NCBI GenBank assembly: GCA_030141605.1 | Contig: JAQGDQ010000442.1 | Location: 124,001-188,000 of the forward strand | DNA length: 64,000 bases | Source: Tubiluchus corallicola | Taxonomy: Eukaryota; Priapulida; Priapulimorpha; Priapulimorphida; Tubiluchidae | Reading direction: 5' to 3' | Part shown: piece after piece, positions 50,623-62,778 of the stretch | How the letters are laid out: every line of letters starts with the position of its first letter | Numbering within the stretch: the first letter of the stretch is position 1 | Position numbers and translations under genes: made by a program | The notes under the pieces: model-generated | What the model saw: only the letters and a program-made list of their open reading frames with translations | Told to the model about the DNA's origin: nothing | Databases searched by the model: none

Positions 50623-51458
50623 GCAAGTTGAAGCCAATTCCAACCGACGGGCGTGAGCAAATTGAGGTCATTCCCGATCTGTGATGTAAGTGACAAGTAT
50701 GGTGGTGCTGGTGAAAGCCATATACAACATTGGCCAGTGCATTTCAAAAAAAAAGTAAACGTGTCATATTGGAGTACTACGCTTTCTGCCATCTTATAAT
50801 GGACATGTTTGTTCAGTTGGTAGGTCTTTGTATTGGACATCATTTGATGGCAAATGGACAACTTATAAAAAAACTCACGACTAGTGAAACTGTGATGCTG
50901 TGACGTACACGTATGAATAATCCAAAGTGTGTAAGCTGTTCTGCAGTAATTTCACCTGATTTTGCAATCAAAATACGAGTGATCAATGATAAAATAAGTG
51001 TATATTAATAAAAAAGTGGAATGTTGCAGCATTCACAAAATGTAGACTGTATCAAAATCACGAATAATTTCAAAAATTAATCACACTGTGGAGTCATGTT
51101 ATTATTTATCTCAGCTTTTTCCAAGCGCATTTCAAGAAATGTTTGCTTAACACAAATAACGTCAGACAAAAACAAATAACTGTTTAAAAGTATGCAACTT
51201 TAATTTTACTGAAGTCTGCACAAAGAAAAGTGACATTAAATTTTTAATATTTTAAAAACTGTACAAGCTAGAAAGTGTAATACAGTTATTGCAAATAAAT
51301 GTACATTATCAATACACAATAATTTTTATAAATAATTTTGTGATGATGCTGTGCAAGACTTCTTACATAATTTAACAGTAAAATTACAAAAAGTAGGCTT
51401 ATAATTCCGTAGTTAATAAAAAAGTTATTATAGAATAACAGTAGCAGAATTAATGAAC
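50623..51458. other. OXNAD1 3' region
   Basis: Presumed 3' UTR and AT-rich spacer; an AATAAA-type signal occurs near 51008. Nothing else recognised. Confidence 0.5.
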
Positions 51459-51790
51459 TGTTGTGGAGATCCACTAGAATTAAATAGAATATTTTAAAAT
51501 GTTCTATAGTATAGTAGAACAATCTTCTTACCTTGTAGAAGTGTCGAGAACTTTCTGCACTGAATATATAAGGCGGAGCTGGCCGCTGGAGTTTATTCTC
51601 TTGTAACCTCGTATTCTCAGATACGCTTTCTCGCTTTCACATTTCCAGATTATCATATCACATTTACTGTAAACATTTCACATTCTTTCATACTTTTGTG
51701 TTGTAGAATTCTCGTATAACAAACAGTTTAATTTGACGACGTGTTTTCTGGTTTTCTCTACGAGCTTTCCGAGAGAAACAAAACACAACA
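51459..51790 (+). mobile_element. Solo LTR, family 1, copy 2
   Basis: A 332-bp segment from TGTTGTGGAGATCC to ACACAACA, homologous to 1196-1573. Flanked by TGAAC (51454-51458) and TGAAG (51791-51795), a 5-bp duplication with one mismatch. TATATAAGG is near 51565. The end block CTACGAGCTTTCCGAGAGAA is almost identical in both copies. Confidence 0.82.
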
Positions 51791-53256
51791 TGAAGATAAG
51801 TTAACAGCTGAAATCCGAATCCTAGTCGGATTAGTGCAGTTGCGTGTGGTGTAGATGGGGCGGGTAGCTTTAATGATCTATGGTTGTTTTTTTACCATAG
51901 CGGCTCGGTTTTTTTTCAATTGTCAATGGTAAACTCAATACATAGTCTAGCTAGCATTATCACGGGGAGTAATCACTGTAATAACTACTGCATAACCATT
52001 ACATCGGTCAGTGGAAATCTTAAAAGTTTTGAAGACAATGCCACTGTCTTCTGATGGAGATGCTTTATGATCCATTAAGCTTAATTAAGTTGCTGTTGTG
52101 GTGGTTATACAAGTAAAAAGGTAAAATTGAAAACAAGAGAAAGGTGTAACAAGGACTTATCGTGTATAGGTAAAAAAATAGGTAATTTAAATTTATTATA
52201 ACGTTATATGCAAATATGAATTTTGCTTGAAAAACTTTTTAATCTACGCATTTCTAAATGCATTTAAGCAACATTCTTGATGTCATATATTGAAAAAAAT
52301 CTTAAGAAAGAAAATATTTTCAAGGTAGTTTGTATAACGTGTGAAGGGAAAATGCATTTACTGCAATCTCACATTACTGTTGAAAACTCAGGTTTCCAAT
52401 TAAGCTTCATAAAAAGCTTAAACAGTCTGACCTTTTCCTCCTCATCTTCTGAGCTCAGATCTACGCGCATCAGTTTTTCTTCATGCTTTGTCCAGTTCAA
52501 GCAGCCAAAACGAACGTGATATCATTTCTATCTTGAATCATCTACTTGTACCAGATCAAACTGGTCAATTGTAGACATGACCAACATCAAGTGGTCCAAG
52601 AAGGAGTTGATGCTAACCCTGAGAATCCGAGCTTCGCTTGCCTGGATTTTGCTGTAAAAGAAACAATTTGGATGATTGCAATATATTTACAGCAGCGCCT
52701 TTCCAGCTGAACTCCAGTCGGTTTATTTCTACAGTCGACCTAGCCGGAAACCCAGCTTTAGTCGCGCCAGTCCCTTAGTGATGGGTGTCGAGCTAGCTGA
52801 TATTTTTGCCAGCTGCAAAGGTTTTCGCTCGTGATAATCGTGTGACACTGTAAACTACTGGTTGAAATATGGCAAACGCATTGTGGATTCGTGGTCAGAT
52901 TGTGCATGTGCTGGCAGAGATACTAAATTTAGAAATTTTTGTATGCGAAAGCTGGTCAATTTTATATAGGCAAATATACACAAATAGGCAACGTTAGTCA
53001 CACGTATGGGATTATTTTGGTGTTTTGGTATCGATTCGTCAGTTATCAAGATAAGCCTTGCCAACAGTTGGATTTAAATTATATTTACAATAAATCCACT
53101 GCTTTTTTATAATAATAAAAAATTGATTTTTAATGCATTATTTGAATTTGTACATTTTTCTGTGTATAAGCAACATTAATTATTTAAAAAATTTGTCTCC
53201 ATAATTTAACAGTTTACTAACAATTTATCATTTATTTAGTTAACAAAAACTCGTAG
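51791..53256. other. Gene-poor spacer
   Basis: No gene, transposon end or tandem repeat recognised. The short ORFs here lack splice context and family resemblance. Confidence 0.5.
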
Positions 53257-53712
53257 CTTCAGCTGACTTAACTAATGAGTCAGTTAACCTCAACCGAGCT
53301 AGCTGATTTACCGTGTGAGTCAGCTGATGCATTAGCAACTGACTCAGCTTCAGCCGAGCTAGCTAATTTACAGTGTGAGTCAGCTGATGCATTAGCAACT
53401 GACTCAGCTTTAGCCGAGCTAGCTAATTTACTGTGTGAGTCAGCTGATGCATTAGCAGTTGACTCAGTTTCAGCCGAGCTAGCTGTTTTACTGTGTGAAT
53501 CAGCTGATGCATTAGCAATTGACTCAGTTTCAGCCAAGCTAGCTGTTTTACTGTGTGAATCAGCTGATGCATTAGCAATTGACTCAGTTTCAGCCGAGCT
53601 AGCTGTTTTACTGTGTGAATCAGCTGATGCATTAGCAGTTGACTCAGCTTCAGCCGAGCTGTTTTACTGTGTGAATCAGCTGATGCATTAGCAAATGACT
53701 CAGCTTCAGCCT
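53257..53712. repeat. 60-bp tandem repeat, open on both strands
   Basis: Seven to eight copies of a 60-bp unit containing GAGTCAGCTGATGCATTAGC and TCAGCCGAGCTAGCTG. The unit is a multiple of three, so both strands are open: + strand gives a 138-aa ORF with a 20-residue repeat around CESADALATDSASAELA. The words are rich in palindromes (CAGCTG, ATGCAT, GAGCTAGCT). No start context, second exon or known domain supports a gene. Confidence 0.85.
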
Positions 53713-56700
53713 CTAAAAGAAGAGCAAAAAGGCTTTGTGATGCTGCACTTATTTCCAGTATTCAAGAACACAATCAGTTCACTGCTTCAATTCACTAATT
53801 TTGCATTACCAATTTATATAAAATTTCCCGTTTTCTTTTAAACAAAGCATTGCGAAAATTTGTTTTGATGAAAAACAATCAAAACAAAAGTGAAGCTGTG
53901 TACATGAGCCTTATTAATTAATTACTTTTATAAGAACTTTATTGTACTGAACATTGTTCTGTTTATACATTCTAAAAAGTTACTGGGTGATGGATAGGTG
54001 TTGTGCTAAGGTGTAGGTAGTGAGGTGTGGGTGGTGTAAGGTGAGTGGTGTGCCAGGTTGGCATCGTGTGGAGGGGGTTGTTGTGAGTTTATGCACAAAA
54101 TTCTTTTTGCGGTGTTTGGCTAGTCTTATATATTCCGAGGACAGCACCATTCATGGAGATCTATAAATCAAATGAAAGGTCTCAATCTAGTGTCATCTCA
54201 TTGGGGGTTTATTTTTTGAATTGGGCCCATCGGTATGAACGGGGGGCGTAGGGGAAAGCTCCAATCATCATTGTCTGCATCACCATCATCACGTGATGTA
54301 GTGTGGTATAGTGGATGCAGCAAGTATGCTGTGGTGTGGTATAGAGTGGGGGATGTGGCACAGTGCAGGTGGCGTGATGTGGTTGACGTGGTGTGGTGTG
54401 GGGGTAGGTGTTATGGTATGGTGTTTGTGGTGTGGTGAGGGTGGTGGGTGCTGTGGCGTGGGTTGTCGTTGTGGGTTTATGTGCAAAATTCGTTATTCGG
54501 GCCTTGGCTAGTAATCATATTAATTTATCAATACTGGTACATGATTCTGCAAAATTTAATGTAATATGAAAGTAAGACAGTTTAATGTTTAAAGATTTGA
54601 AAATATTTTTTCATCTAACTTTACTTTGATAAGCGCGTAAAACATTTTTTACACCTTTGTAGAGTTTGGTGTCAATTTTTCTTTTAATATTTTTGTATAA
54701 TAATACCAGAGGTCGCCTGTAGAAAAATTGTTTACAACTTGACTGTGACAAACGACAAATGTCTATGTATCACTCTTATTTTTACATTAAGGATTTACTA
54801 TCAATATTTTGAAAGCTACTGCCATCTCACCTATGACCTAATGAGCTATCAGTATAAGTGACTATGAATCGAAATCAGCATCAAACTATGCCGCCTGGTC
54901 CCAAAGTCAGCATTAAAAGGAGTCCACAAGTGCAGTCGTTTTAACAATGGCAAATCAATTTATCAACAATCTCTTACATTTCTGCATATACGTACACTGT
55001 TAATATGTTAGAACTAACTTCTAGTTCTTTATGACAATGTGCTTTCCGTGGCTCCCGGTCGACAATTAAACTGTTGCGGGCAATTTCAGCATGTCTACTT
55101 GTTAGGAAAGGTATCGTCATTTCACTAAAAAGAAATTAGGTTTGGTTAACATAAAAGCTAATATAAAAAAGCATATATCTTATAAAATCTCAAGTGCAGA
55201 TTTCATTAATATTGTGAAAGTCATTTGAAGTTGTTGTTCACTCACTTTATTATGATTGAGTTTAGGCACAGAAGTATGAATAAGAATAAAAAACCTATAA
55301 TACATATTTGCACTGCACACAACAGAAAAGTGTTTATTAAAACTATAGAAACATGAGTAGCACAACTGCTGCACTGAACACTGAGAGAGAGAGTGACTAG
55401 AAAGCAAAAACAGTCAGTATATATAGGTATAAGACTTGATCTATGCAGACTTGCACAGGCTTCACAACAACCACTACTTTAAAATAAGGAGAGAACCAGT
55501 GAATATGCATTCACTGGACCATACAATTATACTGGGGGTAAGTCAGCTGGTAGAATGTAACAGGAGTAGCCCATAGATGGCAGCACCTAATTATAATGTA
55601 CAATTCCAACTTCCACAAATATCAAGGTAAACTAAAATTATTTAAATATTTAATATTATCATTTAACACATTAAATCTTTTAATGACATAAGTGTAAGTA
55701 CAGTATGGAAACAAGTAGCAAAACTTAGCAAATATAAACATCATGCCATGCATGTGTCCTACACATGCTGGTGACTGTTTATTTTTCTAACTGACTACAT
55801 GACTAAATGGTATATCTTCTACTTAAGAAGACTACTTGGGTATAAGATGTACTGCCGAATAACGTGCTTTCTGTCAGTTGGATATCAGCAGTGACCAGTG
55901 CCTCCTTGAGATGTTACAAATCAATAAATTGTTAACAATTATTTTGATCCAAAAAACTGCTATCCTACCAGTGTTGCTTTCAATATTTTGTCCTTTCATC
56001 AATTTCTCTGCTTAGCTTGACGGAGACAGATTTTGAAAAATATTCATCAATGACATGTAAGTGGTGATGACGAATAAAAGTATAGTCATGAACTGGTAAT
56101 AAATATATTTTTTGTATTTAAAGTCATTTGGTAAATTTTGGATGTATTCTTATACTTCTGCTTCTGCTTGATAGTGCTGAAACATATTTGTATTTGATCC
56201 AAACACAAATTATAGTACTTGACTCCAAACCTAACTGTCAATAAGGCACGGGTATTTCATAATCACAGTCTCCTCAATCATATCAATAAAAAAATTCAGC
56301 TCACGCAAAGCTCATTCTTTTACTATTCATATGGAGAAAGAGAAATGCCATTAACGTACTGAGTGCCGTTCCAAGTTGACCTGCTCAAGTTCTAAATTTT
56401 CATATAGTTCAAATGCAAATTATGCAACAACAATAGTATTGTAGGTGCTGTAGTCTTTATCTGAATCGTTTAATACAAATTCAGTAAATGTGTGGGCAGA
56501 GCTGTGACGGAGCTGTTAAATTGACAAATTAATTGGTTATTTCATGCCTATAAAGGCTAGACTGAGATGTAAAAATGCCAAGTTAGCTGAATATCCAATA
56601 TGGGCAGTACTAGCGATACGGGAGATCTTCGCATTTGTTGCAGAAAGTCGTCAGTTGCTTCCACTATAAATGTGCAATGCCAGTGTGATGGCCAGCCCGA

Positions 56701-57309
56701 CCTAAATATTTCTGAACATATATCTGGCATTGTCTGTACCCATCGCATATATCGCAAAGTTTTCGAGGTTAGTACATTATAAGAAAATTCATGTAAGTGC
56801 TATAGACGTATAAATGTGTATGTACCATATTGCTAAATAAGTTTTAACACCTAAGTCTGACTTGGAAATAGGATTCAACACTCAAGTTTCACTTAGAAAG
56901 AACTAAAATTTAATAAGATTTAACACTGAAATCTGGCTTGGAAAGGTTATCCAAAAATTCTTAAACGATGACTGGTACATGTGGGGTCATACGCACTTGC
57001 TCGACATCCACGTGCACTAGGACACCGCACAAGACCTCGCCATGTACTGTGGTGCATGGCAGCACATGGGAATGTTCAGCGAGCTTGCAACAAATGTCTC
57101 CCATGTAGTGTTCTGTCATTTGTAGAATTATCAAAAGTTCTATTCTAAGTGAATGTACGGTAAATACTTATGATAATAACTAGAACAGCATTTTAATCCG
57201 TGAAAATATGTATAAAGTTCTGTACTGGCAATCAATGTTTAATTTTACGAAAGCCAGTGAATTAATTATGAAAGTCTTGAATGTCGAGTAGAAGCACGAA
57301 CATCATAAT
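53713..57309. other. Spacer with GT-rich low-complexity DNA
   Basis: 53995-54480 is rich in GTGGTGTGG-type words on the + strand and is low-complexity. The rest is ordinary AT-rich sequence. A 61-aa ORF at 56600-56782 followed by a donor-like GTTAGT was considered but has no recognisable partner exon. Confidence 0.55.
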
Positions 57310-58671
57310 TGTAAGGCACAGAGTATGCCACTAGCCGAAGCAGGACACTTCCGCTAAAGTGCATGTGCTAAATTTGCGGAAAAGCAGTATCACACATGGG
57401 CAACTGAGTATGCAGCCCTCGAAAGGCACTAGCGATTTCTGTCGAGAATTATGAGATAAAACTTAAAACTAAATTTGTTTTAGAAAAACAGCAACTTTAT
57501 AATAATGATGGATAGTCCTTGACAATTTACAAAAGTATTTTTCACAATAATACAGTGGTTCCCAACCTTTTCCTTGCCAAGTACCCCTTCTAAATGTGGC
57601 GATCTTCAGCGTACCCCCACCTGATATTTTTCAACAAATCGTTTGAAAGCTGATAATTTTTCGTGAGCCTCGACAATGTTCATGTTGTTTCCTTGAATTG
57701 AAATATTCAACTCATTCAAGACAGAAAAAATGTCTGCCAACTAAGCAAGCTTCAGAATGAAGTTCATGTCTTCGAAGAGGTCAGCCAAGTCGTCCATCTG
57801 CATTTCTCGAAAGAGCGAGAAAGCGACAAAATAAAAGCTTTTCGTGGGCGGGTAAAAGTATTTTCTAGCACACTGCGCAGGAATGATATTGTTTGTGAAA
57901 TGGTGTATTTTACCCTTTTCACTGGCTACAGAAAGAAAAAAATGTGTCGATCTGACACACCTTCTGCGTACCCCTGGTATTGCTGTTGCGTACCCCCAGG
58001 GGGTACGCGGGAACCACTGCAATAATATCATCATTAATTAGCTCCGTTAGTATCTTCATAACGTTAAACGAAGTATTTGATGTTTTACAGAGAGAAACTA
58101 GAAACAATGTAGAGCACATAGCTCACTAGCCCATTTACTTAGCAGAAAAAAACTATTTGTCCAAGAAGTAGTGAAACTGATCACCTATCTGTGAAGCGAG
58201 ACAAAATAAAAAATGATATACCTTAAGCAAATCTTGGAATTGCCTAAAAAGTGGACTTATTTCATATCAAAAAGATTAATATCTACGGCAAATTTTATAT
58301 ACTGGCCGTTCTCTAGCTCAGAAGAAGATTCGTTTAGGCGCTACTACACTTTCGCACCTCCTACTTTTTTCTGGCTTATTGTCTGTCTTTACGTCTGTAG
58401 GCCCTAAAGCAGACCAACAGGCATAATATACACCATATTCCCATAGTATTATAGGTTTTTAGGCGTTATATTATTCAACGTGTATTGACACTTTCAATTA
58501 TTATTATTAAATGAACAAAGACATCAGATGCTGCGAGTCCGGTTAACGACTCAATTCATGAAATGTCTCTAGTGTCCTACTTGGGCAGCCCATCTACGAC
58601 ACATCCTACTTGGACTAGCCCATGTACGCCAATAGTCCTACTTCGCCTAGTGTACTATTCCGCTCCCAACA
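57310..58671 (+). mobile_element. Solo LTR, family 2, copy 2, split by a hAT element
   Basis: Second copy of the sequence at 30884-31544: starts TGTAAGGCACAGAGTATGCC, ends CGCTCCCAACA. Shared blocks include CTATTTGTCCAAGAAGTAGT, AAAAATGATATACCTTAAGC and TCCTACTTGGGC. The flanks ATAAT and ATAAC suggest a 5-bp duplication. It is interrupted by the complete hAT copy at 57553-58019 and has an additional stretch near 58340-58450 that the first copy lacks. Confidence 0.65.
57553..58019. mobile_element. hAT element remnant, family CAGTGGTTCCCAACC, copy 2
   Basis: A 467-bp element nested in the LTR, with a perfect 8-bp duplication CAATAATA (57545-57552, 58020-58027). The left 85 bp and right 120 bp nearly equal those of 15263-15923; the middle differs. 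On the minus strand it encodes LADLFEDMNFILKLA and SLFREMQMDDL, matching the middle part of ZBED5/FAM200-like hAT transposases, so this copy kept a different internal piece from copy 1. Confidence 0.88.
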
Positions 58672-59184
58672 ATAACTTAGAAAGTCCAATCGATCGAGTA
58701 CATGTAGTGCATAATGTGTGTACACGAACAGAATGAATTCTGTGAACTTTAATGTTTCCATTAATTTGCTAGTCAATGAACGTATACTATAAAATAAATA
58801 AATGAACTTAAAAATAGTGTTACACGTGCAACTGCCCATCTTTAACAGGAATAGACATCTTTTTAACTATTGTATTTCATTTATCGTTCACTTATAACTG
58901 CATTTAGATTTACTGTTACCACCACACAGTCACGTGTAGCTGTCAACTCAGTTATTTCATTTTGATTTTGTTTCCCTTACTATATTTACATTTAGATGGA
59001 TTATGTTTTTGTTAAATTTACAACATAAAATATGTCATGTATGACAAAAAGATCACAGATAACGTGGCAGGCACTGCCAAAAGATAATTGTATCAGTATG
59101 ATAAATAATTACTGATTTTCAACCAAGCACCGGTGCCAGGTGCCAGGATGGAACATCGCCAACATTCGTACTTTTGCAAAAACC
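58672..59184. other. Upstream region of YIPF6
   Basis: About 500 bp of AT-rich sequence that should contain the promoter. No TATA box or transposon identified. The YIPF6 reading frame stays open upstream to 59140 without an ATG. Confidence 0.5.
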
Positions 59185-59904
59185 ATGGCTGCTATGAATG
59201 ACGTGGATCCATCGAAATTGTCTGATTTTACCTTATTAGACAATGATTTAAACTTAGAAGGGGATATTGCGGCGGCAAGTACTTCGGAGACTGAATATGA
59301 AACTGAAAACAGTACGTTGAACGAACCTATCAGGACTACAATTCTGAGAGACTTGAATGCTGTTAGTGTCAAATTCAAGCATGTGTTTTATCCAAAGCAA
59401 AATGAAGTTTTGTTGAAAGAGTGGGATTTATGGGGACCATTGGTACTCTGTCTAATATTGTCAACGCTATTACAGTCAAGCTCATCAAATAACAAAGACC
59501 ACAAAGACGACACAAAAGAAGTTCACTTTGCAGAAATATTTGTCTTGGTTTGGGTCGGTGCAATTCTAGTTACACTCAATTCCAAATTGCTTGGTGGAAC
59601 ACTTTCGTTCTTTCAGAGTGTTTGTGTGCTTGGTTACTGTTTGTTTCCACTAACGTTAGCATCCGTTATTAACGCAATCATTTTGCTGGCAGCCCCCCAT
59701 CCTGATGATCCGAGTCAAAAAGGTGCTGGGCTTTTTGCAGTTAGAGTAATTGTAGTTCTTTCTGCTTTTGGATGGTCTACATTTGCTTCTACAGCATTTT
59801 TGGCAGACAGTCAGCCTCCACGGCGAAAGTCACTTGCAGTTTATCCAATATTTTTGTTTTATTTTGTAATAAGTTGGCTCATCATATCACATTCTGGTGG
59901 TTAA
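59185..59904 (+). CDS. YIPF6: YIPF6, Yip1-domain Golgi membrane protein (239 aa, single exon)
   Basis: Yip1-domain family member 6, a multi-pass protein of early secretory/Golgi membranes linked to Rab-dependent trafficking. The first ATG in frame sits in a good context (ACCATGG). The N-terminal about 80 residues are hydrophilic and cytosolic. The family core starts TLNEPIRTTILRDLNAV and DLWGPLVLCLILSTLLQ. Further segments are FAEIFVLVWVGAILVTLNSK, FFQSVCVLGYCLFPLTLAS and VRVIVVLSAFGW. The family tail STAFLADSQPP, then LAVYPIFLFYFVISWLI, is almost identical to the vertebrate protein. Length matches human (236 aa). The whole CDS has no intron, unlike all other long genes here except the fucosyltransferase. 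AATAAA at 59916-59921 follows the stop by about 12 bp. Confidence 0.96.
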   Translation: MAAMNDVDPSKLSDFTLLDNDLNLEGDIAAASTSETEYETENSTLNEPIRTTILRDLNAVSVKFKHVFYPKQNEVLLKEWDLWGPLVLCLILSTLLQSSSSNNKDHKDDTKEVHFAEIFVLVWVGAILVTLNSKLLGGTLSFFQSVCVLGYCLFPLTLASVINAIILLAAPHPDDPSQKGAGLFAVRVIVVLSAFGWSTFASTAFLADSQPPRRKSLAVYPIFLFYFVISWLIISHSGG

Positions 59905-61451
59905 TCTCAATTTAAAATAAAAGTGATTGTTTGTGCAGTTTTTATAAATTATATTTTGAAACTCACAAATAAATTAATGTGGTGTTATTAGTTTTTGTAT
60001 TCAGATTTAATATATAAATTTTTTAAATTTAAAGAAGTTCATTTGTTTATCGGGTTTCATATTACACCTATATGTGTCAGCATTATACACTTCTTGCTTG
60101 TTGAAATATATAATTTAGTTGTCTGTTTGTGAGGTTAAAAAGATTAACACAAGTTACTGTTGGCTTATTGCTGTAAGTTTGATACGTTTATGACTTGCAT
60201 CTCTTTCACATCTCAAAGCTAAACTTGGTAAAAAACTAATAATATAATTTGTGAAGTCGGAAAGCCTCTTGCTTATTATATAATTTGCAGTAAATTAAAC
60301 TGCAACCTAATCCTTGAATTTTATTGATTGCAGTAAATCCATTGTTTGTTGGAGAAATTACTTTAATTGTTGCAAACTTCTGTACATTTTGAGGTTTGTT
60401 GTTTCTTTTAATGCATATTTGATTGACAGGGATTCAACTTTGTTGTATAAACGGAATGGATTATATGCACTAACGAAATTTAGGTATATGTATGTATATG
60501 TATATCTTTTTTGCATTTCAATTTCATTTATTACAACTTTTATTTACTCGAACACAACTAACTTCGGTTCTGGCGATCATCAGGTCCCTGTAAACAAAAC
60601 AAATATTTTATATAAATACACAAAGCTCACGTTAGCAATTAAGTTAGTAAAAATAGTACAATTCAATTTAAGATTTTTGTCTCTTTTTTTAGAAAGATTA
60701 CAAAGGTAAAAGTTATAGTTAATATTTTATATTAACAAAATAGAGGAGGGTGGTGAAAGACTAGGGGTCATGAAGCAGCCACCCCTCTATGATTTTTAGA
60801 TACCACGGTTTTTATGTAATAATATAATACATATACATATACTTATATATATATGTTATGTTGCCTGTGTCAAATAGTTGTGCATACTGTGCTGCTGATT
60901 TTACTTGCCTGACAAAAAAATTTTAATTATGCTAATGATATTAATCAGTTTAGGGATTTTTGAAGTTTATGGTGGACAAAATCAAGCAACGTAATAAAAT
61001 TAAAAGAAATATAATTACATGATACGCAATATCAATTGACCTAATGTAAGACTAATTAAATGAACTAAACAACAAAAAACAGAAATCAACTGAAACCATT
61101 TGTTTCGATCACCTGTTTATAGTTTGAAAGTAAAAATAATAATAAAACTGAAATAAAGAGTATACATACATACCTACACATACATAAACACACCACATAT
61201 ATTTATATATATACATATGCGTGTATACCCACACATATACATATACACATATATTTGCACGTATATTCACACATATACACGTTTACATGTGTGTAAGGAG
61301 GATAAGAGAGATTTATCATAAAAGAAATGAGAAATGGTGGTTTTTTATCTTGGAGTTAATGAGTTAAAGTAATCTGAATAGAAAAAAGAATATGAAGACG
61401 CCATACAACTGTTGAGTTTAGTTTAAGAGTAAATGTATTAATAGTTGCTAA
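59905..61451. other. Spacer between YIPF6 and the 31-bp array
   Basis: AT-rich sequence with low-complexity TATATA/ACATATAC blocks near 60480-60510, 60830-60860 and 61165-61290, plus the inverted retroposon at 60660-60795. No gene recognised. Confidence 0.55.
60660..60795 (-). mobile_element. Retroposon 3' end, minus orientation
   Basis: The minus strand reads GGGTGGCTGCTTCATGACCC, then GTCTTTCACC, CTATTTTGTTAATATAA and AGAGACAAAAATCTTAAATT. It is collinear with 23890-24033, so this is a copy of the same family. Confidence 0.6.
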
Positions 61452-62370
61452 TTAAGTGATTACAAAATAGTTTAACCCAGTTTTAAGCGGTTACATAATA
61501 GTTTGACCGCAGTTTTAAGTGATTACAAAATAGTTTAACCACAGTTTTAAGTGATTACATAATAGTTTAACCCAGTTGTAAGTGATTACAAAATAGTTTA
61601 AGCCAGTTTTAAGTGATTACAAAATAGTTTAACCGCAGTTTTAAGTGATTACAAAATATTTTAATCGTAGTTTTAATTGATTGCAAAATAGTTTAACCTA
61701 GTTTTAAGTGATTACACAATAGTTTAACCGCAGTTTTAGGTCATTACAAAATAGTTTAACCCAGTTTTAAGTGATTACAAAATAGTTTAACCACAGTTTT
61801 AAGTGATTACACAATAGTTTAACCGCAGTTTTAAGTGATTACAAAATAGTTTAACCACAGTTTTAAGTGATTACACAATAGTTTAACCGCAGTTTTAAGT
61901 GATTACAAAATAGTTTAACCACAGTTTTACGTGATTACACAATAGTTTAACCGCAGTTTTAAGTGATTACAAAATAGTTTAACCACAGTATTAAGTGATT
62001 ACAAAATAGTTTAACCGCAGTTTTAAGTGATTACAAAATAGTTTAACCCAGTTTTACGTGATTACACAATAGTTTAACACAGTTTTAAGTGATTACACAA
62101 TAGTTTAACCCAGTTTTAAGTGATTACACAATAGTTTAACCGCAGTTTTAAGTGAATACAAAATAGTTTAACCCAGTTTTCAGTGATTACAAAATAGTTT
62201 AACCCAGTTTTAAATGATTACAAAATAGTTTAACTGCAGTTTTAAGTGATTACACAATAGTTTAACCCAGTTTTAAGTGATTACAAAACAGTTTAACCCA
62301 GTTTTAAGTGATTACAAAATAGTTTAACCACAGTTTTAAGTGATTACAAAATAGTTTAACCGCAGTTTTA
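61452..62370. repeat. 31-33 bp minisatellite
   Basis: About 29 copies of GTGATTACAAAATAGTTTAA plus CCGCAGTTTTAA or CCCAGTTTTAA. Sub-variants (ACC versus CCGC; AAAATAG versus ACAATAG) alternate in a partly ordered way, suggesting duplications of multi-unit blocks. Downstream of the fucosyltransferase 3' end. Confidence 0.95.
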
Positions 62371-62778
62371 CACGAGGTAGGGATATTAAAAATATGCAAT
62401 AATAACTATATCAATTACTAATCTTATAATTCATAACACTTAGTTCTGAACTCTGGATTTTTTTACATGAATAACAGGGAATGGCATAAATTTTCTTTTC
62501 CCATACCTTTCATCTTTTTCAAAATCTAGATTTGACAGACTTTGATTGTACATAGATTTACAGTCGTGCAGAAAAAAATTAAATTTGATGTTATTTTTTT
62601 AGTAAATTTATATTATTTTTATAAAAGACGTTACAAACTATAGATTTCAGGCTATTAAATTACTGGCTATCTAATTACCGAATCTGCATGTTAGCTTTTT
62701 CGGTGCCCAATACTGAGTGTCACAAAATCTTTTGCGCACAGAACTACACCAAAAAGAGCAAAACAACAGACTTCTGAT

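Noticed and set aside
54235-54511. ORFs in the GT-rich block
   Set aside because: They are translations of low-complexity GTGGTG-type DNA in overlapping frames.
56600-56767. Possible coding exon starting MGSTSDTGDLRICC, followed by donor-like GTTAGT
   Set aside because: Cys-rich and plausible, but I recognise no family and found no partner exon in phase.
60314-60709. 131-aa + strand ORF
   Set aside because: AT-rich, hydrophobic low-complexity translation, overlapping an inverted retroposon; no family resemblance.
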